64,000 bases of DNA, taken from assembly GCA_002914845.1 (NCBI GenBank), contig JXTC01000477.1:161963-225962 (forward strand), given 5' to 3'. The notes beneath the pieces were generated by a model. The model did no database searches. It had not been told where the DNA came from and was given only the letters and a program-made list of their open reading frames with translations. This DNA comes from Trema orientale. Lineage: Eukaryota; Streptophyta; Magnoliopsida; Rosales; Cannabaceae. Position numbers and translations under genes: made by a program. Of this stretch, positions 10,258 to 22,900 are shown piece after piece (the stretch's first letter is position 1; the number at the start of each line of letters is the position of its first letter).

Positions 10258-13200
10258 AGTTCACAGGAGAAATCTATGGTCTTGTTTGAGAAAAAATTTT
10301 CAGAGGTTATGAGTATTGAAGTACACTTTTTTTTCTCTTAAGAGTTTTTTTTTTTTTTTTTTTGGGTTCATAGTTGTGTGAGAATATATGTCTTAGTTTG
10401 GTTTTGGGTTTTTCCTCTTGTTGTGAAATATTCAACTTGTTTTTTCAAAGAGTTGAGTGTATATTTCAGGGTATAGTAGGGGGAACTGGTGTGAATTTTT
10501 AATATTTCCTCTCTTTCTTTTGTCTTGATTTGGTTACCTGTAGTCTTTACATTATTTCTTATCAATTGTAATGAAGGTTCCAAAGTATTTAATCAGTGAA
10601 ATGAATAACATTATTTGCTAGTTTAATGATTATTCTAACAATTTCCCAGTTGCTATAATAAAAGCATTTTTCCCTTATGGTATGCTTCCCAAGGATTTGT
10701 CCAAAGCTAAGTAGGGGAACCATAAGGCAAAGCTAAGAACATGGCATTGCTTCCTCAAACATGACAATACTACCCCACCAAATACCAAAAGGGAGTACTA
10801 TGATATTCTTTGAATCCCAATTATACCCACTAAATGAAAAGTTGAGCAACTTAAACAAAAGATGGGTAGATATGAGGCAAGGAATCCTTCCTTCAAGAAT
10901 GTGGACAATGTCTCTGTGTTTTTAGTGTTCATACTTTTTCTTTGTTCTTTTTGTCTTTCAATGTTTGTAAAAAGGTGTGAGAATGCCACGTGTCCTATAC
11001 ACAATAATGTAATGAGAATGAGTTGAATTCTATTTCCATTAACTTGCTAGAAGAACAAGAAAAGGCCAGAAGAAACAACATTCCAATTAAGTTCTGAATA
11101 TTGTTGCCTTTATTTTGCCTTCAATAATAGTCGCTTAGTTATTATTGTTATTATTATTATTTTGGCTGAATATCAATTTTAGCTCTTCGTTAGTCACCTT
11201 GGATGCGTTCTAAATGGCTAAATTTCTAAACTGGCCTACCAATTTGTCTTTGAAAGATTATTAATATGATACAACGGTCATTTTATTTAGGGTGGAAATA
11301 AATGGAAAATCCAAGCATTACATATTGTATCCTATTATCTGGTACTTAGGATTCTTCAGGGAAAAAAATAAATCCTTGAATATATTTGACTCAAGTCTCA
11401 ACTTTCAACAGTCGCCTCAATCCAGTCGCAATTGTTGCTAAAATTATAAGTAACAATTAGGATCGTCTTTATTAATTTGTAATAGAACCTAAAGCGAATC
11501 CTTAATTATTTAAGTTGTTTTAATTCTTCTAATTGTTCTCCAAAACCTTTTTTTATCACAATTTTTTTGGGTAACGGATTAACAAAGGTGACGTTAACGT
11601 GGTCATTTGCTCAAATGTTGGTTAGTCATATACTACTAAAAACTAAAAATTTTATTGTGATCAGACCACAAACAGTCTTATTACAAGTTTAAATAACAAT
11701 TCCTTAACACACCTTAAAGCAACTATTCGGCTTGTTCAACCCGCAACCCGGTGCACTACCAAATTTCTTGGCCCAACAACTACTAATAAGCCTGGTCTTT
11801 TAAAACACTGCTTTATCGTTTCTTTGTTGCTACAGTATTGAGACCACTGACCGTCGTAATGGACCACAAAAAGGTCTAAAAGAGAAAGAGCTATGCCAAA
11901 ATTCTTTGATTAATGTCAAAGGAAGTGGACATCAAAAGCCATAAAGTAAAGTTCTTCAAAGCTAAACAATCTTTAAGACCACAAAAAAAAAAAAAAAGAA
12001 AGAGTGAGAAAACTTAGTTATAGGGAACTTGTTTATCTTACTAGAATCACATTTCGTTCATTAGGAGCTGTGTAGGTGAGAAAACATTCCTATGACTTGT
12101 ACCAGCTGCAAGAATATACCATTACATTAACAATTTTCAATTTTTATATGTAAAAAGTTTTGAGGAACTACTATAAAGTTATAAAGATTCAATATGAGAA
12201 TTTTGGGTTTACAAGATGTTGAGGGAAAAAATTTCATAATTCTTACTCTCTCCATAAAGATGCAAGTAGTGCAAAGAACAAGATCAATTTAATTGGTTAG
12301 TTACTTGATCAAATGACTAAATTAAGGATGATGACTTTTCAAGATGAACGACTGTGTGTGACTGATTAGTTCGCTATATTATACCAAAGATTTGTATAAA
12401 ACAAGGGTTGGTATGATGAAAAGTTAGTGGCTAAGTTTAGAAGAAATAATTTCTTCATTCTTCTCATCAATAAAATACAAAAGTTGAACTAGAAGTAAAC
12501 CATAATATAAAACAATCGATTTAAACATTGAATTTGACTGACGTCTAGGGAGAAAAAAATCGTACACAAGATATAAATAATGTGCAAGTAAATTTATACG
12601 AGATATAAATAGAGCTCTAACTAAGAAACTTCTTTGCTCTTTTAAATCAACATCTACGAATCAAGTTAGCTCTTTCAATTAATCAATAATAAATCATCTG
12701 TCGGGAGCGATCTTTGACAACAGAAATTCTCTCAAATTTAAATCTTAGAAGATTCATATCTAATAATAATAACAATATTAATATTAATAATAATAATAAC
12801 AAACTTCCCCCTCAAAAAAAAAAAAAAAAACAAGGACAACCTAAATAAGTACAGGAGATGGTGTGATAAAACATCCATAGAAATAAATTCTCCTTTTGCT
12901 GATGGTTTTAGTTCTACAAAACTAATCAAACAAGGTGAATATATTAATTCTATTGATGTTAAACCAATTATAGCGTTTAGTAGCCTTAAAAATTTACCCC
13001 TTTTTGATCCAGAAATATGTATTAATAAGCATTAATTACATAATTAAAGTAAATCAAACAAACAAATAATCACATTTTACAATAGTTCCTCTGTCTGCCT
13101 GAATCAATGGGATGCAAGCAAATCCACTTAGCATCAATGAATCTTGCCCGCCATTGCTCTCATTTGCCTTCAATATGTGGGCTCTAGACTCCTACCTTGC

Positions 13201-14114
13201 TACAACTTAGAAGATAATAATTTTGGGAAAAAATATGGTTCGCCCAATTACTTACATTCACGGGACACTATAAATCAAACTCTCAATTTGTATGTTTTCG
13301 AAAACCTTAAGATCCCATAATTATACCTATTATTTCACTAATCCAAAAATCCCAAAAGCTCCTAATTACTTGCTCTTAATTTTTCCCTACCATTAAAACC
13401 CACTAGTCTCTCGTACCAAGTTATTGTTGCTCTCTCTTGGCTTCATACGTTTCTCAGAATTTGATTAAATACAACTTATTTATAAAGTTTCAGACTATGC
13501 TAATCTCAATAGTAACAAGATCATTAATTCTAATATAAATTTCTGCATTTACATATTTTATCAGAAGTCCTAGTATTACAAGTATCCTAGTCTCATACAA
13601 TCTATCCCGTAATCCCAAGAAGCTAATTATAATTGAATAATTAAGAAAACTTGAACTAATAGCCACATATGGTTGAATCATATTTTGTTTATTGATGATT
13701 CTCTTAAACCACATGTAGTCCCACACTCGAAAAGTATCTTAAGTTCAACTCTTTAATTGCTTATAAAAATAAACTAAATCTTAACAAAAGTAACAAATAC
13801 TAACATCACAATCCTAAACATATTCAAAAATTATTACTAACACTAGTCAGTGATGGTCTTTTCATCACAATGGAAAGTAAGTTTGCATGATCAATTGTGC
13901 TCACATAGCTAGTCAATAGTTATGTGCTTATTAATGTATTAATGTTTAATTGATATCTACAAATTGTTAATATTTAATTATATAAATTAAGATCGAAATA
14001 TCAAGTTGCATAATACAATATAGGCTAATTATCTGAAAGCATGCACAAATCCCAGAGTACACGAAAATAACAGATAATCAACTTAAGGATATGGAGCAGC
14101 AGTTACAAATAACA
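10258..14114. other. Intergenic, AT-rich
   Basis: No gene supported over 3.8 kb. Contents: the WD40 3' UTR, a (TTA)n stretch near 11138-11160 and an AAT-rich microsatellite at 12760-12800. Open frames are short and unlike any family I recognise. Confidence 0.45.
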
Positions 14115-14650
14115 ACAAGTAAAGGGATTGTGTATTAGATTTCAGTAGATGGAATGCTATAAATTTGGGATAAAGAAGCTAACTCCAAAGGGTATTTTGG
14201 AGGGTCATAAGGATGTTTCGATTAATTCTATTATTTTTCTGTAGGATGGAAGAAGGTTTATGCCGGTAGTTGTGATGATTTTTTGATGGAGTGAGAAGAA
14301 GGTGGTGATTTTACTAGTTAGAAGCTTATTGTGAGGTGAAACTATAGATATGCAGAGCTTAAGCATATTGGCAAAGATCACCGTAGACAAAATATCGGCA
14401 ACTATGTATACGCAAATCGATATTATGAGTGCTAACAAAAATCATCTTAGACAAAATATCAGCTGCACACAGTTCGATAATATGAGTGTTTGTTTCTTTT
14501 TTTTATTTTTTTGCTATCTGTAGTAAAGGATTAAGACATAACCTGTAACAATCTTATCAAGTGATTGCGTTGTGTGTGTTGATTGGGAGATGCGTGTAAG
14601 AATGTAGGAATTTGGAAGAGACAAGATCATGGTAAGATTTGTAAAGTTAA
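14115..14650 (+). pseudogene. Decayed fragment of the JINGUBANG-type WD40 gene
   Basis: Base-level resemblance to the intact gene at 9013. Bases 14115-14345 follow 9730-9975, sharing for example GGTATTTTGGAGGGTCATAA and AAGGATGTTTCG. Bases 14595-14650 follow 10040-10095 (GGAATTTGGAAGAGACAA versus GGAATATGGAAGAGACAA). The two blocks keep the parent's order. About 250 unrelated bases now separate them, where the parent has about 65. Stops and indels break the frame, including a TGA in place of a Trp codon. No start or upstream repeats remain. It looks like an old partial local duplication with a later insertion. Confidence 0.8.
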
Positions 14651-14871
14651 TAGCATTACAAATTAAATTTATACCAGTAAGTCTGGCTACACTCACTTAA
14701 AAACTATATAAAAAGTGTTTAGGTTGTTTCCATGTGTGAAGATTTTCTCAAAAAAATTATATTGTACATAGGTGTGACATAATTTGAATTGTAAAAAAGT
14801 TGCACAAAATCCAAACCATGCCAAACAAGCCAATGGCTAGAATAATTCTTAAAACAAACAAACAAACCATA

Positions 14872-15070
14872 AAAAAAAATGGAGGGGGCTATAGTAGGGG
14901 CGCCCCTATGTAAGGCCCCCTGTCTATACACCGTTTGATGGGAATCCCATCAAACGGTGTATAGACAGGGCCTTAAGTAGGGGCACCCCTACTGTTGATC
15001 CCATCAAACGGTGTATAAACAGGGGGCCTTACATAGGGGCACCCCTACTGTTGACGCGCCCAAAAAAAAT
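14872..15070. mobile_element. Fold-back Mutator-like MITE with 9-bp TSD (copy 1)
   Basis: Element 14881-15061 (181 bp), flanked by identical AAAAAAAAT at 14872-14880 and 15062-15070. The left arm contains TATAGTAGGGGCGCCCC and runs to a GATGGGA/TCCCATC centre at about 14937-14950. Two right-arm copies follow (14945-14993 and 14998-15061), both reverse complements of the left arm, so the right arm is duplicated. The outer end GGGCGCGTC and inner TAGTAGGGG match the element at 26334. A 9-bp TSD is the signature of Mutator-like transposition. No coding capacity. Confidence 0.8.
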
Positions 15071-15628
15071 ATCTTTGCGGTTCGGTTTTGATTGGGGAAA
15101 TCGACTTAAATAACAGTAATTTTGACTAAAATAATTTTTTTAGGAGTGTTTTAAAAAATAAATTTTCTATTAGTATTTTAGTGTTTTATAACTCTATGTG
15201 ACGAAAGGTCACATAATTTTTAACTATTGATTAGATTTAGAAAAGTCATAATTTTTATGGTTACAAATTGTGGGAATAGAAATATCAATTTAGAAAGGAT
15301 TCTAAAAGCGTTAATTAGTACCACGGTCAATTTCCCTTTTGGTTTGACTGCTTTTAATGATCCATCGATTTTGTTAGGATTTCTCTGCAAAATAGTCAAA
15401 TTTTGGATTCTAATTTAATAGATATCTCTTTTTCAAAAGCTAAAGTAAAATGGGCGGCTATACAAATCGTTTTTCATAGTTTATATATATTGATGTACTT
15501 GCTATAAAAATTGATAAACTGATATATAAAATTGAGACACAGCAAAAAGGATTGTCGCAAAGAGATTGAAAAAATGTCATTTATATAAATGAAGTGAAAA
15601 AACAACAATTATTTTTGTAAAAAATTCT
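15071..15628. other. Intergenic repeat-derived DNA
   Basis: Apart from the dispersed repeat, no feature is seen. The short frame at 15227-15418 shows no family resemblance. Confidence 0.4.
15085..15270 (+). repeat. Dispersed non-coding repeat (copy 1)
   Basis: Matches the reverse complement of 42900-43145. Shared stretches include GACTAAAATAATTTTTT-type, AGTGTTTT, TATTTTAGT, GGTCACA and ACTATTGATTA in the same order. The other copy shows internal inverted repeats built on GTCACAAATT, so this is probably a diverged foldback element. Confidence 0.55.
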
Positions 15629-15890
15629 CTTTTTTTTTTCCTTTTTCTTTTTTTTGATTACGTCCCCTTTTTTTGGGTTAAACATCGTCTTTGATTAAAC
15701 AAGAGAGGGGGGGGGCACCTAGATGGGAACTACTCTGAAAGGCTACGAAAAACAGAGTCTGAAATCTCATTTAAGGCATGATTCCCATTAACATTGCACC
15801 ATAGAGCTCATTTAGCTAAGTTATGGGCATAAAAATTAAACTTCCTAATAAATACAATTAAAAGATGAACCCAAAAAGCTCTCACCAATT
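15629..15890 (-). pseudogene. LINE 3' end: RNase H fragment and poly(A) tail
   Basis: Read on the minus strand from about 15890, the frame gives RAFWVHLLIVFIRKFNFYAH followed by NLAK, a stop, then ALWCNVNG. This is the C-terminal RNase H block of plant L1-type LINEs (family usually RxxN..AHxLAKWAL). Two stops show decay; the first replaces the expected Trp. The coding part is followed by an A-rich tail on the minus strand (T/C-rich at 15629-15658 on the plus strand), as expected for a LINE 3' end. The upstream RT is absent. Confidence 0.6.
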
Positions 15891-16494
15891 TCCTTGGTCA
15901 TTGCCACATAATTCGTAATTTCCCAGTTTGAGGACTCAGAGTTTAAGAAGTATGATAAATGTTGCTTCTACAAATCTAATTCCGGTGCCATAACATAAAA
16001 TTTTTAAAATGTTATTTACAACACCTATATTTATAATTTATAAAACACTTAGATGCTATTTTTAAATAACATGATGACTTTATAAATAAATTTTTTTAAA
16101 CAAAACTACCTTTTGCTCACAATATAGTTATAATGGACTACAGTATAACTGCAACAAAACAATACTAAATTAGCCCATATTCTTGTAAAATAAGTAGGAG
16201 GGTTGATAGATATTAGTTAGACACAGACTTTGCATATATAAAAATACATGTTGATGCTCGTTTTTGTCCACACAAAGTATCAAAATAAATGTAAGAAGAA
16301 ATAATTTGCTTTGGTTTGTAAACTTGTAAAATGTTGGAGTTTGGTTGGATTTGTGATTTTCACAAATTTTTATGCGGTTTAAATAATCAAACCAAATTGC
16401 ACATCCCCTCATTTATGTAAATTAATTTATATTATATATATGCACGAAATATTCATGTATTTTTAATGTGTATGCCACTATGCCTAGGTCAAGA
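15891..16494. other. AT-rich repeat-derived DNA
   Basis: No recognised gene. The minus-strand frame 16170-16412 has no family resemblance. Confidence 0.35.
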
Positions 16495-16920
16495 GTTTCA
16501 ACAATTTTCGATATAATTTCATGAAGTGATACTTTCAACAAAATATTATGAAAAATACCACTTTCATCGAAATATTATCGAAAATACATCGAAATTGCAT
16601 CGAAAATTATCAAAAATAGCACTTTATTGAAATATTACTGAAAATACCATTTTCATCGAAATATCATCGAAAATACATCGAAAATATATTGAAATATCAT
16701 CAAAATTGCATCAAAAATTTTCAAAAATACCATTTTCATCGAAATTTAATTGAGATTATCATTTTCATCGAAATATCATCGAAAAACCATCGAAAAATCA
16801 ACGAAATAGCATCGAAAATGCACAAAAAAACCACAAAAATACAAATTTAATCGAAATTAAAATGAGAATAGAAATATCATCGAAAAATCCATCGAAAATC
16901 ATCGAAAATTATCGCGATTT
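16495..16920. repeat. Degenerate ATCGAAA-type array
   Basis: About 420 bases made of short variants of ATCGAAA(A/T), alternating with words such as ATATC, ATACA and ACCATTTTC. The spacing is irregular (about 8-20 bases), so it is a degraded simple array and not a fixed-period satellite. It lies between two LINE fragments. Confidence 0.7.
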
Positions 16921-17339
16921 TTTTTAAAACTCACAAAAATTACCCCCAAAATGATTTTTCCACACATAAATTACCTCATAATAGCTCGAAATTTGATAAT
17001 ATGTTATTTTAGACTATACCCATAACCATGTGGAGAAGAATGAAGAGATTAGATAGAAAAATGATGAGTTTGACGGTGTTGTAAGAGATGAGAACGATGT
17101 TTTGTGCGAGTATGGATTATGGAGTACTATAATTCTTAGATTACCTGAGATTTTCAGTCAAAAGAGAGTTTTTGTGCGAGAGAGAGAGATTCGGATCAAT
17201 GAAATATGATATGCATAGTTTTTTCTTAATATTTTTTAGGGTAGTTTCGTCCGCGTGCATATTTTTTCAGAGATTTTTAAAACAGTGCATGTAGGCCAAA
17301 ATATGACTATTTTCGTGCATATTTTACCTAATTTCTCTT

Positions 17340-17980
17340 ATAGAAGTGCCATCGCTTGAGATGGGGTTTAAATATCTCAGGCTTAATCTTGATCTCAGCT
17401 AAGAAGATGTAGTCAGGGTTATGGGACTGCACCAAGGCCTTCAGTTCAAGAATTATCGAGGTATGGCCTAACCCCCCGACAATTCCATGATAAGAGTATC
17501 ATGGCTCCTGTAGAGGGGGAACGCATCCACCCTCTACATGGGAGTTGACCAGGTCAACAGAAGAAATAACCACATTAGAAACCGGCAAGGAGTTATGGTT
17601 GGGAACGCATCCACCCCCGACAGTTCCATGATAAGAGTATCATGGCTCCTGTAGAGGGGGAACGCATCCACCCTCCACATGGGAGTTGACTAGGTCAACA
17701 GAAGAAATAACCACATTAGAAACCGGCAAGGAGTTATGGTTGGGAACTAAGTTAGAAGAGGTAGTAGGAACTAAGGAATGGTGTCTGGCTCTAGCTTTCC
17801 ACGATGAGAATTGGATAGATGGAGGGCTGTTACGAGTAGAGAGAGGAGTATAGGGGGAAGACCCAATATTGAAAGAGAGGTTTTGAGGTAAATTGGGAAA
17901 TAGGGGGAAGGGCAACCTGATGTAGATCCAGGGTTGGTGAGTGTTATTTGACTCCAATCAAGAGGTTGACTCAAAGACAC
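17340..17980 (-). pseudogene. LINE fragment: end of ORF1-like region and start of endonuclease
   Basis: On the minus strand, 17475-17345 reads GGLGHTSIILELKALVQSHN then PDYIFLAEIK. This is the start of the plant LINE apurinic endonuclease (family NCRGLGxP...LK..V....PDI.FL.ETK), with the catalytic-type Glu of the ETK box kept as AEIK. Upstream (17980-17480, minus) lie Ser/Pro/Asn-rich open frames like the linker between a LINE zinc-knuckle region and the endonuclease. The endonuclease stops after about 45 residues; RT is missing. A 141-bp unit within it is duplicated. Together with 15629-15890 this may be one LINE broken by deletions and insertions, or two. Confidence 0.55.
17475..17756. repeat. 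141-bp tandem duplication within LINE remnant
   Basis: Two direct copies offset by 141 bases (about 17475-17615 and 17616-17756). Both contain TCCATGATAAGAGTATCATG and AACCGGCAAGGAGTTATGGT, with only a few mismatches. Each unit also holds the small palindrome CATGATAAGAGTATCATG. Confidence 0.85.
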
Positions 17981-18419
17981 AAAGATAAAGAGACTTAGTT
18001 AGGATTGGGGCTGGAATGGTGTCTGTCCCTTCTATAAGTAGTGTTCCTTCTTTAGTAATATGAAAGTATAAGAGAATGAAAAAGAGATACTTTATCAGTA
18101 TAGTTGCAAATGTTTGAACCTATCATTTGTGTTTTGACAATTATTGTAACTTTTATATGGCCTGTCTTTATAAAGATTTGGACAACAATTGTGCCAATAA
18201 AGAAAATTGAAGATTTTGATTATGGTTGAAGAATGGAAGACCGCAGAAACTTTCCTAATTTGCTTAGATTTATGAGTTAAAAAACTTTTGAGACCTATGA
18301 TTGGAACAGAATAATTAGGGTAGTGAAAGAATCTTGATTTTATTTTCAAGATTTTATTGTTCTTTATTGGTATATTTGAAAGGAGCACTCTAAATATACT
18401 TAAACTATTAAGCGAGAAC

Positions 18420-19524
18420 TGTTAGGTTGAAGGTTTGGCATTCTAAAAGACAAAAACTTTAAACTCAAGTTATTGTGATTTTTGTAACAAGTTGTTACAA
18501 CAGGTTCTCTATTTTACTTACAATATATTATGTTGTGTGAGAATCTATTTTTGGAAACTTTTTATTCTTTCTTTCTTGAGCTTAATTTCCATATTCATTG
18601 TTTCTAGAAGGATGATAGGATTATATTATGAGGGATTTTCGTGACAAGCTGCCATAGGAGATTGAGATAGAGAATTTAATCTTATCTTTGACTGGTTTCC
18701 TTTTAAAGTTTAATTTATCTCTTGATTTAATTGATTGATTCTTGCCATATTTATTGGAATTACTAATTAATTGTGTAATCAATTAAAGATAAGTATTTGC
18801 AGGTATAAAAGAAAGATTTCAGTTGATTAAGAAAAGCCAAAATCGTGGAGATTACTTCCCAATGCACTTGGACGTGTTTCTGGTAACTGTGCAGGAAGTT
18901 ATTGCATTGGCAGGTTACATTTTTGGAAAATTTTTGATTTATTCTTTAATTCTTTCCAACTTTTGTTTCAGCCTTTTACACTAAAAAGGACATGGAATAG
19001 GACTAAAATTCATCTTTAAAAGCTCAGTAACTACAAAGGATTTGGGTGCATTTTATTTGAAAAAAATATTCTTAGAGAGAGCTTTTGTATTGTAAGGGTT
19101 AAAGAGTGTTTTATAGAATCTATACCCATTTAAGTATTAGAAAGCTAGTGGGTTGTCTAAGCAAAGTTTGAGTGCTCTTGTTCTTCGGGAGGAAAAACAA
19201 TTCATCTTCGGGAGAAGATCGATTCAGAACCGTGAAAAAAATTCACGTGTCAAGAGTCAACAAGACGAGAGGAGCTCGCTAAATACGATTGGTGAAGTTT
19301 CAATACATTGCAACAATTGCAAAAAGATCTTTTATTGCATTTGTCAATTAGTATTTGTAACCTTTATACCATACTAATTTGGTTAATCTTTGGACATGAC
19401 CCTGTGGCGTAAGAGAGGTCTGAACTACGTCAAGAACATATTGTATTCATCTCTTTATGTTCTGTTGCAACCAAAGTACTCACTGTTGCAACACATTTTA
19501 TCATTTTATTTGCGTGTTATAACA
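18420..19524 (+). mobile_element. Possible solo LTR (copia-like)
   Basis: A 1.1-kb stretch begins TGTTAGG and ends TATAACA, giving TGTTA/TAACA inverted ends. Its right half reads like a copia LTR U5 (GTGGCGTAAGAGAGGTCTGA). No primer-binding site, coding region or matching 5-bp target duplication is seen, so the boundaries and even the class are tentative. Confidence 0.3.
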
Positions 19525-19921
19525 TAATTAATTAATTCATCCTTTAAATAATTAATTAATTATTTGATAATATTTAATAATATATATATCTTTCAAGAAC
19601 GACTCTAGAAAAGGTTCGACTTCGAGGAGGATGATTAGCGAATAGAGGTTAGCACTAAATATCATAATCAATCTTTCTTGGGACGAACAGACTTTAAAGA
19701 GAAACCAAAAAACATTCATAAACTTAATCAATACATCTACAAACTATATTACAAAGTTCCAAAAACCTCTGCCACTCTCAAGAACCGTTAAACCCCATTT
19801 ACTTTAAGCCAAAATTTTTGGCCTGATATTAGTTAGTGTTAACAGATCAATTCTTATCCATAAATACATGAATGAGACAAAGCCCCTCTTAGAGGGAAAT
19901 TAATATGACAAAACTCTCATT
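19525..19921. other. AT-rich intergenic and UBP24 3' UTR
   Basis: TTAATTAATT-rich sequence, then the probable 3' UTR of the minus-strand ubiquitin protease. No other feature. Confidence 0.4.
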
Positions 19922-22900
19922 CTATAATCGTCTGTAGATAAGAACATACGCTTGATCATGCAACACCTTACTTGTGCCAATGGCTGTAACAGATGCATCA
20001 TCAAACCTTAACCACTGACCGCTCGCATAGCATGCATCAGCCGTATAATGTCCTTTAGACGGCTCTCTTCCATGGTGAGTAATTGTTGCGACGAGCTCAT
20101 ACTTTCGGCCCTAAGGAAGCAAGAAATTAGAAAAATAAGCCAACAACAGAAGTGATGATAATGAAAAATGATGATGTTAAATTGATACTAGCAACATAGG
20201 TAATTTTTTGTAGGTCTGCTTCTTAGGAGTAAGTACGATAGGGGCCACATCACTGAAAGCAGACACAAATCGTAGAGTAGATGGAAGTTATGGAACTAAC
20301 AGATAATAGAAGGATGTGGAGTCGCATTTACCTCGGTAGATGGAGAAACAAGCAGTTCACGGCCTAACACCAACTCAAGAGGAAAATGCACAGGCTTATG
20401 CAACTTAGTGCTTCCTTGGCTTCCGTAACCAAAACGCATCAGGTGCAATATCATAATCTTCGAAAGCGATTGGATCTTAGTTGATTTACTAGCAGTCACA
20501 ACACCACCCTGGAAAACCATTGATATACAACATACGTTAAATACAGTAAGGTAAAGCATATTATCCATCATATACGTATGTAGACTACATATTTTTGGAA
20601 AAGTGCATGGCAACTAGTACTTTGACTTGCATTATTTCTAACACAGGAATTTGTAACCTGAAAAAGCTCCCCCAAATTTACGAAAACAACCGTCAGCACA
20701 GAGACAATAAAATATTGCACTGCAGGTTATACTGCCTAATCAAGAACTAACATTGTAATAATGCCCTTAAGTACAATGGGAATAATGAAAATCAGGACAA
20801 TTTATTGCCATTAAAAACAATCCTAAAACAACATGATATGCACAGATGGATGGAGGGAGACACTACAATACCTTCCCAGCTGTTGATGTTCGATAACCCT
20901 CCAGAGTTTCTGGTGCAGAGAACAGTTTTAGTGCATCCTCAATAGTATTTACAGCCTCAGGATGAATGTCAAGATGGAGCAATAAAAATGGCTGAACAGT
21001 AGCAGAAGCCCTGTTTCCTGGATAAGGCATCCCAGAAAGGTGTAAATTCATTGTCAGAACCACATAGACATACCGCAATGCATAATTAGCAGGATAATAA
21101 GCAAGAAACAATGATGTCCACACAAGATGGAGTTTACTTAAGAAAGTGATGCATAATTAGTGAATTAGTCAAGTTTGAAAAGCAAGAGTGAAGGGGGAAA
21201 AAGAAAACTCAAACTCAGTGTACAAAACTGCATGCAAAACTGAAAGAATACAAATGCAAAAGTTACCTTTAGCCTTCACCACACTTTTCAATTCGCCTCC
21301 AAAAATATCACTCAGTTTTGAAGGGACAAAGCTCTGTGTTCTTGTCACTGCAGATTTGTTCTTTGGACCAACTGTCTCCCATTCATCATCTTCAACAGAA
21401 GACACTACAGATGATTTGCTCCCAACAGAGGATTGTCCTTCAAGCTTAAGTAGTTCCTCATGCATTCGATCCATAACAAAGCTCAGAAACTCCTGTGCAT
21501 CTTCTTGCCTGAAAATGCTAAACAATGTAAAATTGGCACTTTCTAGCAAAATTAATGGTAATCACTAAAGTACAATGGAATATGACGAAAACAGATACCA
21601 GTGCAAGCTTATTTTAGCCAAAAAGAAGAAAACGAGGGACATAGTGGTGGCTTTCAAAGACCAATTTAATGTCAGCTAATTCAAGGAAGCATAGGTTTTT
21701 AAAAAAAAAAAATAAATTTTACCAATGCACATTGACTACTTGAAGATCCATTCCTATTTCAACATTTTTACAAGGAAAAAGCTTTTTATTTTTTCACTGT
21801 ACAGAAAGAGATACTACATGCTAGGCGTATATAAAACAAACGTAGGAATGTTGCTAGCTGCAGGAACTTCAGTTAAGCTTCGGTTAAGCCATGCCAGGCA
21901 GAGAGTCAAGCATGAAAGTCTCAAATATACTATTTTTTTCCTTTTTCTGTATTTTCTTTAGTTATTTATTTTTTGTTGAAGACACTTGTATGTATTAGTT
22001 CTAGTTCATGTACCCATTGTTCTTGGAAAATGTCGCTGCCCATACTACACCAAAGTCATGACTTCTAAGTTCTACCACTGTTCTGTTTCCAGCCAGCAAA
22101 GCGCTAGAAAGGACAACTATTGAAGATAAAAGAAAACAATCTCTACAAAAGTCATTCACATACCTTGGCCTGCCTGATATGCCACTTGTAATATCAGGAG
22201 TGAAGTTCTTCAGTACTCCTTCAAACATGATAGGCTTAAAGGGCCTACCAATTTCAAAAAGATCTGTATCTTTCTTCTTTGTGTTTGGACCACTCGGCAT
22301 GTCAAATTCAGAGACAAACTCGACAAATGCAGTCAAGGTCGGATAGCCAACCTGTTAAATAAGTCCAGAAGAGTAACAAATAAGTCGAAAGGATAGAGGG
22401 AAAAAAAAAGAGGAGGCAAGCAAGTGGAAAATGTCATGAAAGTATCGACATGGAAAGGTTTACAACCAGGTCGTATCCTAAAGACACACCTTGGATATGT
22501 TGCAATTTTTTATTTCATGCAGAAGCTCCACAAAAGGCGAACAAGATAAGAGAGCTTGCACCGTTGCGTTGAGAAAACACAAATTCCCCGAATTAATTAA
22601 TCCACGAGGTAGTAAGTTTCTCGCAGCAACAAGCTGCCCATTTGAAGCCTTCTTAGGTTCTTCCTTGGACAAAGGTACTGAAAAATCACCCACACTACCA
22701 TTCAGCTCTCCGTTCCGCAATTTAAAATTTGAAAATTCTTTTGAGAAGCCATCTTCCTTCTCAAATTCAAATGTAGAAGTTACACCGGTATTATCTTTTC
22801 GGACGTCTTTCACGCCGTTACCATAAAGAGAACTGCTGGAAGCATCATGAGCACATCCATTCTCAGCCGGAGTAATTGCTTTGTTTCTTGGTAGATTATA

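Noticed and set aside
16495-16920. Repeat array that at first sight resembles a CRISPR
   Set aside because: Units are 7-8 bases, degenerate, with no constant repeat or spacers; this is plant nuclear DNA.
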